Source: Nymphaea colorata (taxonomy: Eukaryota > Streptophyta > Magnoliopsida > Nymphaeales > Nymphaeaceae). From it: a DNA stretch of 64,000 bases. Below are positions 48,847-62,041 of this stretch, in pieces. Location of the stretch: assembly GCF_008831285.2 (NCBI RefSeq), contig NC_045138.2, positions 15,409,934-15,473,933 on the forward strand. Direction: 5' to 3'. The position numbers and the translations under genes are program-made. How positions within the stretch are numbered: the first letter of the stretch is position 1; each line of letters begins with the position of its first letter. The notes under the pieces were generated by a model. The model did no database searches. It was not told the origin of the DNA and saw only the letters and a program-made list of their open reading frames with translations.

Positions 48847-51800
48847 CTAGAAGAAGGTTCCTTCAGGAGGTTGAACCAATTTGCGATTATGCGGAGCCGC
48901 CATCTCTTTCTTTAGCTGTACCAGGATATCCTCCATTGTATATTCTCGCTGCCAATTTGCCAGAATTCCAAACTTCCTTGGCTCAACCTGCACCCACCAA
49001 GATAATTTGTGTCTGTGAACTGAATTTCAAAGGGTTGCACGGCATGGAATACCAACAAGGTTCACAGAAGCAAATATAACTTCTGAAGAAACTATATCAA
49101 CAAATTATGCAGGACAAGCTTCAGATATCAACTGAAAGGTACTCACATCTTAACTCTTTTTTCCTTTTTCTTCTCCAAGAATCGGCATAAAAGAAAAGCA
49201 CGAAACTTTCCAAAACACCATATCATATGCAAGGTCATCAACACGGTAATACAAGGAAGCCATAGGCTTGGGAAGATCAAATAGCAACCCAACACGAATA
49301 TGAATTGAGGATCTTGTTAGAGATGGACATGAATCATCAAAGGATGGCATAACAAACCTTAAAAGCTAAAGGGTTTGATCCTTTAAATTATAATTGAAAA
49401 ACTGGGAGCACGTGAAAATAGTAAGCTGCATAGTGCATAGTCGTAATTTAGTGACAGATTAAACTATATAGAGCAGGTAGTCTACTAGCAACCTCCAGCT
49501 CGAGATTCAATTCAACATTTAAAGGCAAAGACAGACCCTTGGGTACTCCCTTCTATTCCTTCCGTTAAGGGAGTAGGATTGGATAACACCAGCCTGTAGG
49601 CGAACTAAATCAACTTCCACCATGAAAATGATGCAAAAAAATGCTCCCAGTATCTAAGTAGTAAAAAAAAAATAGCTCGTCCTTTAAATGCCAAGAGGAA
49701 CCTAAAAACCTTTAGAAGATAACATTATATTCAGTAAACTATTATGTTTAAAGAAAAATATTATCAATAGAAAGAAAAGAAGCAATGTGGAATTTTACCA
49801 CTCCAGTCTCATGGTTGACACATGTCATGTTAATTCGTGAATGAAACCTGACGCTCGGGGGCTTGTCTGGATAGTCCTTGTCACAAAACAGCTTCAATTG
49901 GTAGATGCGACCCTCATGCACAGACTGCATACAGAAAGCACAAGACAAAGGACGACAGAAAGATTCAATGTCTCATTCTAATTTCAACAATTGCAACAGG
50001 GTGCTCAAGAAGAAAAAGTCACCACATGAATAAGAGAGATGGAAAGCAACAAAAGACAAACACAGAGAACAATTCAATGCTTCAGATGGTGTGCTGTATG
50101 AAGGAGATGTTCATGTAAACTGTTTGCAGAACTATTGAAAGGGCAGGGAAGTTTTAATATAGAAATATTCTGCAATACATATCCGAATCTGCAACTAACA
50201 GCAAATAGCTTTCTGTCACCATCAGATGGGCCATCAATTTTTATATTAAGAAAAGTGGGAAACCAGCCCCAATGAATCCTTGCATTCACAACAACTAACT
50301 AGTGACCCAATAACTGAGAATCCAATTCTTTCAACTTCTTGCTTCTGATATTGTTTCTTTAACCGAACAGCAATTGAAATCATACCAAATTGATGAAAAT
50401 TGAAACTCACAAACAAAAAGAATTATCTGCACAAAGGAACGATCATTCTCCCCTTGAGTAAATACATGAAAAATCGAAAGCTATCATACAATAGAAAAGC
50501 AAGCATGAAATAGAAACCACAGAGAGAGAGAAAAAAACTTGACAGTCATTTTTCAGAAATATAAGCAGCACAAAAGAGAAAAAAAAACAAACAAAGTAGG
50601 GAAGACAAGGTCCAAAATTTCACTTACATTATGAGGACCAATGATAGTACCCGTCCAAGATCGCATGTAAATGTCATCTCCATCATCCATCCCATAGCTA
50701 ACAGTCCCATCTCCAATGCCCTTCTCTCCGCGTTCCAGTTCTTCCAGCAATCTGAAATTTCGAGGTACTGCAGAGTAGATATGGAACCAAAAAATATCAG
50801 GAACTGATCATTGTCCCCTTTTTCTCTTCTAACAGAATGAAAGGTATTATATTGCATTTTTTGCAAATGAAACTGTGACAGTAAAAGGCAAAAGAAAAAT
50901 TAGACAATTCCTTTCACATTGGCAAGTGTCTCCCATGCTATTAGGGACGTGTCAAAAGGAACCAAATTTACGTCACTCAAAATATTAACAGCTATACTGC
51001 AAAAGCTCCTGAAGGCAAGTTGTTGGCTAGCCGAAAGAGATTAACCATTGTAGCTAACTTGTAAGTGAACTGCTAAAGATTATGTTGTCACTTGGAGTGG
51101 CTCAATGGTAACCATAGCAAGCAACAATGGCTCATTTTATATATGAGACCAGCATATTAACATCGATACATTTACCGTTCATTACTGCAAATGAGGAGAA
51201 GCCGTTTTCTCAAAGATGTAGGCCGCTTTGTTTCCCATTCTTTGATTAGCAAAAACATGAACATATAAAAGAGATAGTATAAAGTACTAAAACCCATCAC
51301 AGGTCTGAAGGAAAGAGAAACAAATATTAACTCGGAACTATGATATCATATGTTGAGACACATTTTCTTTTTGGTGCTGGTTCTACCCATCAAATGCTAC
51401 ATCCAACCATTACGTACATGGGTTGGGAGACCTGAACTAAGACACTGGTAAAGTTTCATGAACATGAAAAACTTGGACTAAAATTTTCTTGGTCATGAAA
51501 AATACGTGAATATGAATCAAACTTGGAATCTTGACTCAATCTACGCTTCTTCATGGCAAACACACTTGTGTTGATCAAACAGCAAAATTTAATAGTTTGC
51601 ACCAAGTGTTTAGCCCGTATAAATGAACATTTTGAAAGGATACAAGCGCACAGTACAACTAACAATTGCATTGCTTATAACATGCACCAGAAAATGCAAC
51701 GACCTAGAAAATGATTTTGATCATGGTCCCTGTTTCCATATCATTATTTGGATGGACTATCCTGCCACATGACATCAAGCATCCCAGTGAAAACATCACC

Positions 51801-52609
51801 CAATAAAGTAGGGCTCCATTTCCACTTCTCAATGTATGCCCGCTTTCTCACTTATTGCACCCTTCTTTATTTGATTCCATTTGTCTGGTGCCTTTCAGCG
51901 ATTCCATTTTTATCATACCTCTGCTTTTCACAACCTTATCAAGTACCAAAAGTGCATAAGGTTCTCAAGGTTAGGACAATGCCACAAACAAAATGAGGAA
52001 AAGTGTAACAAAAGATTCAAAAAGAAGTAAAAAATAGTTAGATAAAGTTGTCCTCGTCATCCAAAAAATAAGGAACAAAAAAAGAAGTTGGATGAAGCTA
52101 GGAAAGGTACGGTTTACAATATAAAGATGACATCGAATCTTCTTGTGGAAGAACACTAAAAAGCAGCAGCATGTTATTATCTGATGTAGCTTTCAAGTCT
52201 CAGCCTAATGGACCTAAGGAGGCCGCAGATTGCAGAGGATGAAGCAGAAAACAGAAGGAGACTCACATATACATTTAAAACAATAAAATTGACATATTTG
52301 TCTAACCATGAAACCAAAAATTACATAAAGAAAACAATACAATGCACTGGCAATCTCAAGCACGAAAACGCAAGGAGGAAGACAGAGAAGTCAAGATCAA
52401 TTATTCAATCACGTCTGATAAGACCCTTAAATCTATCACCGTATGACTAACTTCAAGGCGCCCCATCAATTGATCTCGCCAAAAAATCACAAATCTGCCA
52501 TGGAATAGAAGAAAAACAGAATACCCATCTCACAAAATCCACTTTCCCCATAAAATCATGATTTAAAACACATACCCACAACGCCCGATCCTCCAGAACC
52601 AATCGTCAT
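48847..52609 (-). CDS. UEV1: Ubiquitin-conjugating enzyme E2 variant (UEV1/MMS2 type), four coding exons
   Basis: Coding exons on the minus strand are 52609-52576, 50767-50628, 49924-49799 and 48987-48847, with GT donors and AG acceptors at every junction. Joined, they give 146 residues without a frame break (34, 140, 126 and 141 bases including the stop). The protein starts MTIGSGGSG and contains [17 protein letters not shown] (residues 13-29), [11 protein letters not shown] (46-56), [11 protein letters not shown] (62-72), [16 protein letters not shown] (84-99) and KLVQPPEG (136-143) near its end. UEVs have the E2 fold but lack the catalytic cysteine. They pair with UBC13 to build K63-linked ubiquitin chains in DNA damage tolerance and stress signalling. 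Intron 1 splits the codon for V12 and is the longest (1808 bases). Length and exon order are normal for plant UEV1 genes. The paralogue is not determined. Confidence 0.97.
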
Positions 52610-54290
52610 GGTGTCTCTGCTTCCTTTCTTCCTTGCACTCTCCTGCAATTAAAGCTGTAACAAAACTAAATGAGGATGGGAGATGATAGGATGATTTATA
52701 ATCTGGTTAAAGCGGGGTCAACCGCCATGGGGAGCGACCACTCTCTCGAAAAAGGTTGGGGCAAGAGAGAGGTATTTCTAGACATCAATGGTCGAGCTTC
52801 ACCCGGAATAAAGTGAGTTTTCCCAGCATAGCAAAATTTCTTCTTTTTTCCTTATTCCGACAAAAAAAAAAACATTTCAAGCTTTTCTTATTTTCTTGAG
52901 AGAAAATCTTCTTAATGGGACCAGATCTTTCCGAATAACCTGACAGTCATATAATGCCTGCAAAACTTTAAAGTGGCACACAAGTTTTCCAAATTTTATT
53001 CATGGTTATACATCATGGAATGTGTGTTATGAACCAGAAAAGACCAAATTGCCCTTAATGCTTAAATGAAAAACCAAAAGTGGAATGTGTACAAAAGAAA
53101 AAGAAAAAAAAGTCTATAATTACCCCTCAGGTTAAAATGTGGCTATGTGAGCAGCATAGCACCGAAATGTGTGATCTTTTGGTCATTAATCCTTGAATAG
53201 ATCTTAGTTTCTAAATTTCTTGAGGCACACACTTTTCAGCAATAACTCTTGAATAAAGGGCTAACTTTACTATGATCTTTAGTCTGAAGCCAAGAAACCG
53301 AGGAACCCAACTGGGAACAACTACGGTTAAACATCTAGAAATGACAATATTAAAAAACTTCGGAAAACTACACACTTTTAGATCTCTCCAAAGGGAAAAC
53401 TTTTCTAAAAAAATATAAGACCTTTAACAATATGATCTAATTTATAAAGATTAACATCAAAAGTCAGGAGTCTCAAAAATATGTCTACGTTCGTACGATT
53501 TTCCTACTTCAGAATGGGAAAGGTTTTCGTCTATCCAACCAGCTTTCATCATCTTTTGAATCTTTTGATAAAGTCTCTCCTACTAACATCAAGCAGAAGA
53601 ATCAGTTGAACTTAAAACCCATTTAAAGAAAATGCAAGGCTTTTGCATCAGCCTTTGTAAAGAGAACATCTCCGACATTTGAACTAGTGATTCATTCCGC
53701 TGCTTAATTCCACTGCTTATCAGCAACAAGTTCAACCAGTTGGTTCCAATCGTGTGACGGTTGTCATACTCTGTTATTTGAGCAGCAAATGGTGACAAAC
53801 ATGAGTTAAAAGAGTGTATCATAATAAAATAAGTTCTATGAGATCTCAAAGCAAACTAAAACCTTGAAGGCATTTATAACCTTATATAGCCTTATGAGTT
53901 TTAGGCTTAAAACATTTTTTTCAAAATAAATAAATAAATATATATATATATATAATTCAGTTGGTCCTCATTCCTCGAGCAGCATTCCATTGCATCAAAA
54001 TCGTAAGAATTTTATAGGAATTCGGACTTTTGTTATCAGGAGTTTAAACTCATTGGTTGATTTGTTTGTGTTATGAACCTTGGAACCTCGGAAGAAATCC
54101 AGTGGCGCAAAAAGAGCCTGGTTTTGGGCTGCTCCAGATCTGACTCATGTACGGGTCTCGGGTCTTCAATATGGTTCAACAATGGCTTAGCGCATCTACA
54201 TTCGGGTCGACCTACTCCCTGTGCCATATCCGATCCGTTTGCAGGACCAAAGTCACTGGTCAGGGAGGAAAGGACTCCCCCGTCTTCCCT
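52610..54290. other. Intergenic between divergent UEV1 and the coiled-coil gene
   Basis: Just upstream of 52609 (minus strand) lies a purine-rich leader for UEV1; TAATTGCAG at about 52655-52663 could be a 3' splice site of a leader intron. The rest is AT-rich, with an (AAAT)n/(TA)n run at about 53925-53954. No other gene was recognised. Confidence 0.45.
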
Positions 54291-54299
54291 CCCAGTCTC

Positions 54300-54302
<3 letters not shown>

Positions 54303-54334
<32 letters not shown>
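54303..54334. repeat. (TC)n microsatellite
   Basis: Uninterrupted TC dinucleotides in a probable leader. Confidence 0.9.
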
Positions 54335-54336
<2 letters not shown>

Positions 54337-54412
54337 CCTCCCCTTCTCCCTCGCAGAGCAGCTGGAGGGTTTATGATGACGGCTTGAAATTTGCCCTCTT
54401 AATTTATGAAAG
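54303..54412 (+). other. Possible 5' UTR exon of the coiled-coil gene
   Basis: A (TC)n run (54303-54334) and further pyrimidine-rich sequence are followed by AAAG|GTAATT, a donor-like site after 54412. The plant-leader look and the position suggest a non-coding first exon spliced to the acceptor before 57708. It would contain a minimal uORF (ATG at 54373, MMTA). This is inference: other first exons are possible and only a transcript would show it. Confidence 0.3.
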
Positions 54413-57400
54413 GTAATTCAAAGCCCTAGTCTATCTCTCTCTTCCCTCTGTCTCTCTTTTTCATTTTACTTTTTCTCTTTCAAGAACTTCGGTTACTTTT
54501 GCATTGCCCCTTGATTCATCGGAAGCCGCGGGGGAATCAGTAGCAGGCTATCAAACAGAGCCTTCACTGCTAATTTTTGGTTTATGTTATATAGTATCTT
54601 ACCTGAATTTATTAGTTTCTTAGTAACAGTCTTTACTTTGGGGGATGGAACCTTCCTATTTCATGTCTACCCATTACTGAACTTCTTGAAATAAATAAAA
54701 CAGGTGAAGTCTGTGGAACCCTCACTTTCTTTGTGTGTTTTCTTCTTAAGAACTTCGGTCACTTTTGCGTTGAATCTGGGCATATGAAAGAGGACCGGTA
54801 TTTGGGTCCTTGAGACACATTCACTGGGGAATGAATCGCTTCAAGACCCGCAAAATTATTGTTCGAATTGGTAGAATGACAGTTAACTTAAACTAGTCCT
54901 TTTAGAAGGTTGATAATTGAATTCCTTGCTGTTTGGCAGGTAATTGATGCTTGGCACAAAAGCTGGGCTTTCTCCGGCGATTCCTTTGAACCGCATTTGA
55001 GGCTTGTTTTGAGTGAATCCGTGGGAAATGGATTGAACATTGTGATTTTTGTTGATAAAATTGCTCAACAGCAGTCTGTTTATTTTGTTAGCGACTTTGC
55101 GCGAAAGCTGGATTAGATAGAATATGATGAGTGAGGGACAAAATTGGTGATCTATGTTGGTTATTTGCGTCATTGAACACGCTGCTGATTTTGAATGAGA
55201 GCCACTTTGACAGGTCTTCTGCTGCCCAGCTCGTTGAAGATAATAGGATTGATTATGAATGTCTTGCCACTGCTTTCTTTAGATGGAGCTAGCTAAACTG
55301 AAATATAGGTTTTGTGTATATATTTTTGCCCTTTCTGGTTACGCAGTTCACGTGGTGCCAGTGAGAAAAGAATGTGTTTCAGATGTTGAGTCCTTGTCCT
55401 GTTGGTATCTTTACCCTGTCATCTAGAAACTTTTTTGTGGTCAAGTCAGAAATTGGAGCCAAACTTGAATGGTGGAAAGAAAAAGAAAAACAAGAAAGGA
55501 GGTGTAAGGATTTCTTTTCATTCTCATCTCATGGCATTATCTCCAGGGATGCCTTTGTCATCAGTTATATAATAAACAAGGTTTTGTAGCCCAACTCTAG
55601 CATGCCATGCATTGAATTCATGAAGTTGGTTGTGTTTTATGCTTGTTTGGAATTGTTATGGTGGCCAACAATAATGATGTCAAAGGGAATATTATTCCAC
55701 CCATAGATGCGGCTAGTTTGGTTAAGATCAACAGAAAGTGGCAAAGGTTTGAGAAGTAATCTTTTTTTTATTTGATAACATCCTAGTTTCCTTGTTTTCT
55801 TGCTGTATTTTCGCATGAAGAATGTTTTTATGTCTATTATGAAAGCCTATTTACGTGAGCTTGTGTTGCTTGATGTTGAGTATGGTAGCATGGATCTTAA
55901 TATGCTAGTATCTCTAACACACTGTTATCCTAAAGGTCAAAACATGGTGTGAATATTGGTTACTTTATTTTGCTTTTGTGGGCTTCCATGTTTTTTGGAT
56001 ATGTCAACTGTTACAAGCTACAACTCACATATAATTTAGAACATCAATAAGTTGAACTAGCTAGACTCCTCTGGTTGTCATGGCAATAAATTTGTCCTTA
56101 CTCCTTATTCTTCTCGAAATGTAAACATATTTATCTAAATAAACCCCTTCCCTGTATGGAGAGTTCAGATAGGTAACTTGGCCAAGGGATGTTGTGAAGG
56201 TTAAGTGCAACGATAGTGATTTCGATTTTGTTTCACATGGTTAAATATCATGACTACATGATTTATCTTGCCTTTTTGTTTAGTGAAAAGTATCTTTAAG
56301 TTTTAACTCTTCATTTTTCCGTCAGAGGTTGAGTTTTTTGAGAAACTTCAATGATCTAGTTTTTACATTCAGTCTTCATTTCAGACTCTTTCACCTTATG
56401 CATCGCTATGGTTAGGCTGTATATTTCTACATTAGTTTTTGGCTTTTTGCTGAGATTTTTCGTCATGTAAATATCTGTAGCATATCTTCTCTGAGGAGCT
56501 ATATAGATAAAAGTGCTTGCTCATCTCTCACAAAAAAGCCAAGGCAGGGTTCAGGCAGGCCTATTCAACAGAAAAAAATGAAGGAAAAGGTAAAGAGGAG
56601 AAAGAAAAAAAGTGTGGAAAGGGTCAAAGTAGGGGTTTTGAAAGAACTCCACTTCGATCAGTATACTAGTAGGTAAAGCAAGCAAAAATAATGGCTAAAA
56701 TAAAAAAAAAATGCATTTGCTTGGATCTCCTATGTGCCTCAGCATAGTTCTTTAGGCAACCACCCAGCACCTAGGTGTGCTTTTAATGTGGCTGATGATT
56801 TATGGCTGCACAGTTACGCCCTCAATACCAGAAGTACATTTTGGTTTTCCTGTCCATTGAAATTGCTACTGCAGTTATATGACTATATTGTTACCAGTTT
56901 CCAGTCAATAATGTTGCTTATGAGTTATGATTTTGAGATGAAATTTGATTTCTCATTTCTCCCAATTCTGGGATGACGCTGCCAAGTTGAGCCTTGACTT
57001 AGCCTAGGTTTTTTACCTTTCTTGTTCTTAAGTATCAGACTTGTGCTTGAATTTGGCTTGGTCAAGGTCAAGCAAGCTCAATCTTTGTGACATTTTGATG
57101 TAGTGATGTCTTGGTATGTTTGTTCGAGGAAGATTTGTATAGTGAATTTTGACAATATTTTTATGCTTGATGCGTTTCAGAAATTTAAATAAATCCGCTG
57201 TTCTTTCTGTACTTCTGTCTTGTTATTTCTTCTATTTGCTTATGATTTTCTAGGAATGCCTAATTTGTATCTCTGGTGTTCCAATTTAAGGAATATTTAG
57301 TGTTGATATTGGTTGTCACTTATGTTCTGGAAGTCGCAAGAGTATGTCCTCACTGTTTATACTTATATAGCTTAATGCTAATGATTCCACTTCTGCTTTT

Positions 57401-57707
57401 ATACTTCCAAAGTGTTATTCCTTGGAGGAAGTTGATTTGCTACTAGAACTTTGTTCTCTATCCAATCTCATGAAATTTTATATTTTTAAGCTTAAAGAGC
57501 TATGTGGCTTATTGTTTAGTTCAAAAATAGATGAAACTTGAGTGCCAATTGCATGGTCTATCTTGCAGTTGTTTCAACTGTTCCCTGATTATGTGTAAAC
57601 TCTCTTTAAGAAGCTTCTGAGTTTATTTAATTTATGAGTGTCCTTGTGAGAGAGGGTAGCTTTTCATCCTTCTTAGAAATATTCTAAGTGTTCAAACTTT
57701 CATGCAG
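54413..57707. other. Putative 5' UTR intron or intergenic DNA
   Basis: About 3.3 kb of T-rich, intron-like plus strand. A 68-codon frame at 54910-55116 contains an acceptor-like TTTGGCAG and reads on without stops to GCGAAAGCTGGATTAG, but no family is recognised. Nothing else in this stretch looks coding. Confidence 0.35.
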
Positions 57708-57741
57708 TTAACTCTTCCAGGTGTGAAGAAAGTAATCAATA

Positions 57742-58791
57742 ATGTCAAGACCCATGGTACTGGTCTTCATGTTAATACTGTTGGTAATTACTTCACAACT
57801 TGAGTGGAAACAACCGCTTGTCAATGAGCTAGATATGAGTCCAAGTACTTCCCACAAAGATAAGCTTCTTCAAAGGAGGGAAGTTGTTAAAGAAAAGGTA
57901 AGTTGTTCACCAGCTTCATATATATATACCCTTCGTTAATCATATTACTTCTTATGTTTTTATATTATTGTTAGTGTTGATCATGACCAAGCATAAGTAA
58001 ATGTTTGCGTATTCTGGTACAGAGATAGGTGCTAAAAAATCTTTGTAGATGGTGAGGACCTAAACTTATTCTTGTTTCAGATGAAATAACTCCTAGGCAG
58101 TACATATTTGAAATGGTCCATTTTTTATTATAGAACTTATTTTGCTTTTGGAGCTCAGACATCTATACGTTAGTGTCGATGAATTCTCTTGTGAACTTGA
58201 TATGAGGAACACTAGCTCTTGCATTGTTATTAATGATAACCTCCTTGTGTGGGTAAGTGGCTTATTCAAACCACCCATTTTGTGCTGTGAAATTATCCAC
58301 TGCTAATAACGTGCTGCAAAAAGTCGGTGGTTATTTGTTTTGAAGGTTACCCACTTCAACCTCATCTTTGAAGCATTTTGGCTGTACCAGATGACGCTAT
58401 TTCCTTTTTGAGACCTCATATGCATCTGCACAAATAATTTTTTGGTGTCCATTTTTGTTGTGCATTCCTGTCACTGTGAAGCTTGGTTTTGGTTGTCAAG
58501 GTTCCATGCGACAAGGATACATTATGTGGGAAAGATAACCATTGCTATCGGCTACATTTTATAGTGTATGCCAACTAATTAATATTTTCTTGGTAATACT
58601 ATTTTCCTTGACCTCTGTTGTAGGTAATCTTAACTCAAGAAAAGAGAATAAGGAAACTCAACGAGCTTGTTCGTAAACTTCAAGAAGAGTTGCAACAATG
58701 CAGAAGTAGTAAAGCTGCAAACAATGAAACTGGAATCTCTGTGCCAGAAATCTCTAGTGTGCTTGAGGAGGCAAATATTTCACAAAATTGA
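57742..58791 (+). CDS. Small signal-anchored coiled-coil protein, two coding exons
   Basis: Coding exons are 57742-57897 and 58624-58791. The intron (726 bases) has GTAAGT and TTGTAG ends and joins in phase 0. The product has 107 residues. Residues 4-19 (PMVLVFMLILLVITSQ) form an N-terminal membrane segment, either a signal peptide or a signal anchor. It is followed by EWKQPLVNELD. Residues about 40-80 are highly charged with heptad spacing (RREVVKEKVILTQEKRIRKL, then NELVRKLQEELQQC), a good coiled coil. The C-terminus is polar, with one NET glycosylation-type site. I recall proteins of the same layout in other plants, annotated only as uncharacterised or transmembrane, but could not check. 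No enzymatic motif is present. It probably sits in the endomembrane system with the coiled coil mediating oligomerisation; this is inference. The ATG is the first after a good acceptor at 57705-57707. Confidence 0.8.
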
Positions 58792-60805
58792 GTTTCTCGC
58801 AGTGGTACCTTTACCTTTTGGCTGCTTATTCTCACGGTTGTCATTCTTGTAGTTGTAATTGCCATGTGAGAGTTGCGAAGGAATCTAGTAATAAGATTGT
58901 TTTGTGTTGCGTCAGCTATTTTGCTCATCGTAATCTGCTCAGAGGCCTTGTATACTATGTGGCATGTGCAACACAAGAATGCTACTTGTCAGTCAGCTTG
59001 GAGAATATATTGTAATTACACATTGTTACCATAAGAATCAAGAATATGTCAAGATTTTTCCATGATATGTACTGCCTGTCAAGATCCCCGTCTCCCCACC
59101 ACCACCCAAAAGAAAATGTTGTTTTTCTGATTTAATTCGTTGAGATTAGCGGGGTACCTTTCCCCGTTTTGAAGAAAATTGCTATATATTTGCTTTTTTA
59201 AGCAAACAATTTTGCTTGTAGGATGACTGAGGTATTGGATGGGTAACTTGGAACCGTCAAGTTCGATCAGAACCTAACAGGTTGTTGTCCACTCTCATTG
59301 CTATGCCATGGTGACTGATATGTTTAGTTTTGCATTCAGTATTCAGAACGAGAATTGCTAGTGCGTTCTTGAAATGCATGTTCTTAGGACACATTCCAAG
59401 AATGTCATGCTCTTATTTCAGAAAGCACAGTGTGATTGGTGATATTCTTTCTAGGTATAATAATAAAACAACAGCCACGGTTACACCATGTTGTTTGGAA
59501 CAAAAACATTTGGTTCTTGAAACATGTGTCTATGAACATCCGAGAACACAATGCGGTGTTCTTTTTTATGAAACACCCTCTTTTCTCAATCTTTGGGACT
59601 AAGTTGGACTAGTGAGTCATGATAACTCTAAAACTTATGATGTAGCACATGCCATTCTTTAATTTGATGGCTTCGTTAATCTCTTTTTCTAAATAAATGT
59701 CTTTGTATAAGAAACTGTTTTGGCCATAGCAATAGTTTGGTAACATCCTGGTGTTTAATGGATCTGTCATGTAGTGCAACGCGGTTCCTTTTGTCAACAA
59801 TGATCCTCTATCAAGTCCATTCTTTCCACGCAGTGCCTGATTATGCAAGTTCCAGATCTGAATAAAATGAGAAAATATATTTTTTTTTATGACCATACCC
59901 AAATGGGATCTGATGAATTGGGACTAAATCATGACCCTAAATATATGTATAATACGGGACAGTCATGCATGGTTTCAATCTTAATTTATATTAAATTTAG
60001 ACTACAGAAACGATGCTAAAACTAAAATCATTTGATTTCACGACCACAAAACCCACCAAGGCACCAAATATACACTTTGATATTAGATATTGTTTAGTAT
60101 ATCTCGAGAAAAGTGGCGTCTGCCAATTCCTTACTTTGGTACTACCTCCAGCATGCCATAGTTACCAATTTCTTTGCCGAACACGTATCATCTCCTTCCA
60201 CTATTTCTTCGATCATCACAAATGTTATATGAACAAGTTTATCCACGGCTTAAGCCTTCTTCCTAGCTCTTAGTAGGGGATCAGCACGAACCCAGTTTAA
60301 GCTGAGCCTGAGGTGGCTGGAACTTGCTCTTACATGGCTTGGCTCAAGCTCAGCTCGAGCTCTGCTGGGTGGTTTCAAGAAAGCTCAAACCCAGCAACGT
60401 AAGAACTGAAGGATCCAAGGAAAGCTCATTACACCAAGTGTACCCGTGTGTTAAACAAGTAAAGCAAGTTCGACGTATATGACTTTGCAGCTGCATGAGC
60501 TTACTGGAGGTTTACGAATCTGAGTTTGTGTAACTCTACACTTGAACTCGACTCGGTTACTTATTCGTGTTGAATTATTGCTTCAAACCTGAACCCTTTA
60601 ACAGACAGGACGGTTTTTCGTCGAGCTTATACGAGTCAATATTTTGGGAACACAGTCATAATAAAGGAGATGGACCATACTTGACGTTGCTGCTGGATGC
60701 ATGAGCAAGGCTGACGTTGAAATATGTTCAGATATCTATCCTTTGTGGATGACTGTAATCTTAATGTAAGGGAACGCCCTAAAAGGAGCTACCAGATCAG
60801 GAAGT
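58792..60805. other. 3' UTR of the coiled-coil gene, then intergenic
   Basis: The first several hundred bases are probably 3' UTR. Later short frames (for example 59330-59602) have no motif. The stretch 60285-60600 is rich in AGCTCGAGCTC- and GAGCCTGAG-like words, similar to the repeat fragment at 22.2 kb. Confidence 0.45.
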
Positions 60806-60814
60806 GACAGTGAT

Positions 60815-60981
60815 CAGGGGCAGAGGCAGGTGCGGGCAATTGCCCACGCAGGACTACAAAAAGTGTTTACATTCATATTAGAACTACATGCCGGTTTTTC
60901 TCATTTACATATCGCACGCCCCTTAAAATTTTAAAATTATATAATTACTACCCTTTAGCTAAAATTTTCTGTCCCGCCCCC
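60815..60981 (+). mobile_element. Non-autonomous hAT-like element (167 bp) with target duplication
   Basis: The element begins CAGGGGCAGAGGCAGG and ends TCTGTCCCGCCCCCG, imperfect inverted repeats. GACAGTGA (60806-60813) and GACAGTGC (60982-60989) flank it, matching at 7 of 8 bases as an eight-base duplication typical of hAT insertion. A single T separates the left copy from the element. The internal GCGGGCAATTGCCC palindrome is characteristic of this plant family. There is no coding capacity, so transposase must come from elsewhere. Confidence 0.65.
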
Positions 60982-60989
60982 GACAGTGC

Positions 60990-61639
<650 letters not shown>

Positions 61640-61859
61640 GAAATTGTTAAAAGAGATTTTTATTTAAATGTATGTAACAGTACTTTTTGCCATTTCATTA
61701 TTGATTCAGTTGAATTGTCGAATAAGTTGGTTCATCAAATCGGCAGCCTGATCAATTCGATCCAATTTCTGAATTTTTACAACACCAAGTAGGGCCAGTT
61801 CAATCTGGGGATGCCCTTATCGGTTGCTGATAATGTTGCTAAGGTATTGAAGTTTGTTT

Positions 61860-62041
61860 TCTTCATCTTCAGGTCTGCATCATAAGGCGTGAATCACATC
61901 TACTTTTCACCAGTAGACCAGGCACCTTGAGCATGACGCCATTTATAATGACAGGAAACTGCCAAGTTGGTGATAGTGTCATTAGACAGACCACTTGCGG
62001 TATTCTGGAAGCAGCAATGAATGTCTTTAAATTTGATACAG
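61860..62041 (+). pseudogene. Possible relic exon with splice-like ends
   Basis: TCTTCATCTTCAG resembles a 3' splice site just before 61874, and GATACAG|GTAAGG resembles a donor after about 62041. The stretch between stays open in the frame beginning GTC TGC ATC (reading VCIIRRESHLL, later GNCQVGDSVIRQTTCGILEA). The family is not recognised and no start or partner exons could be assembled, so a chance frame is possible. Confidence 0.2.
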
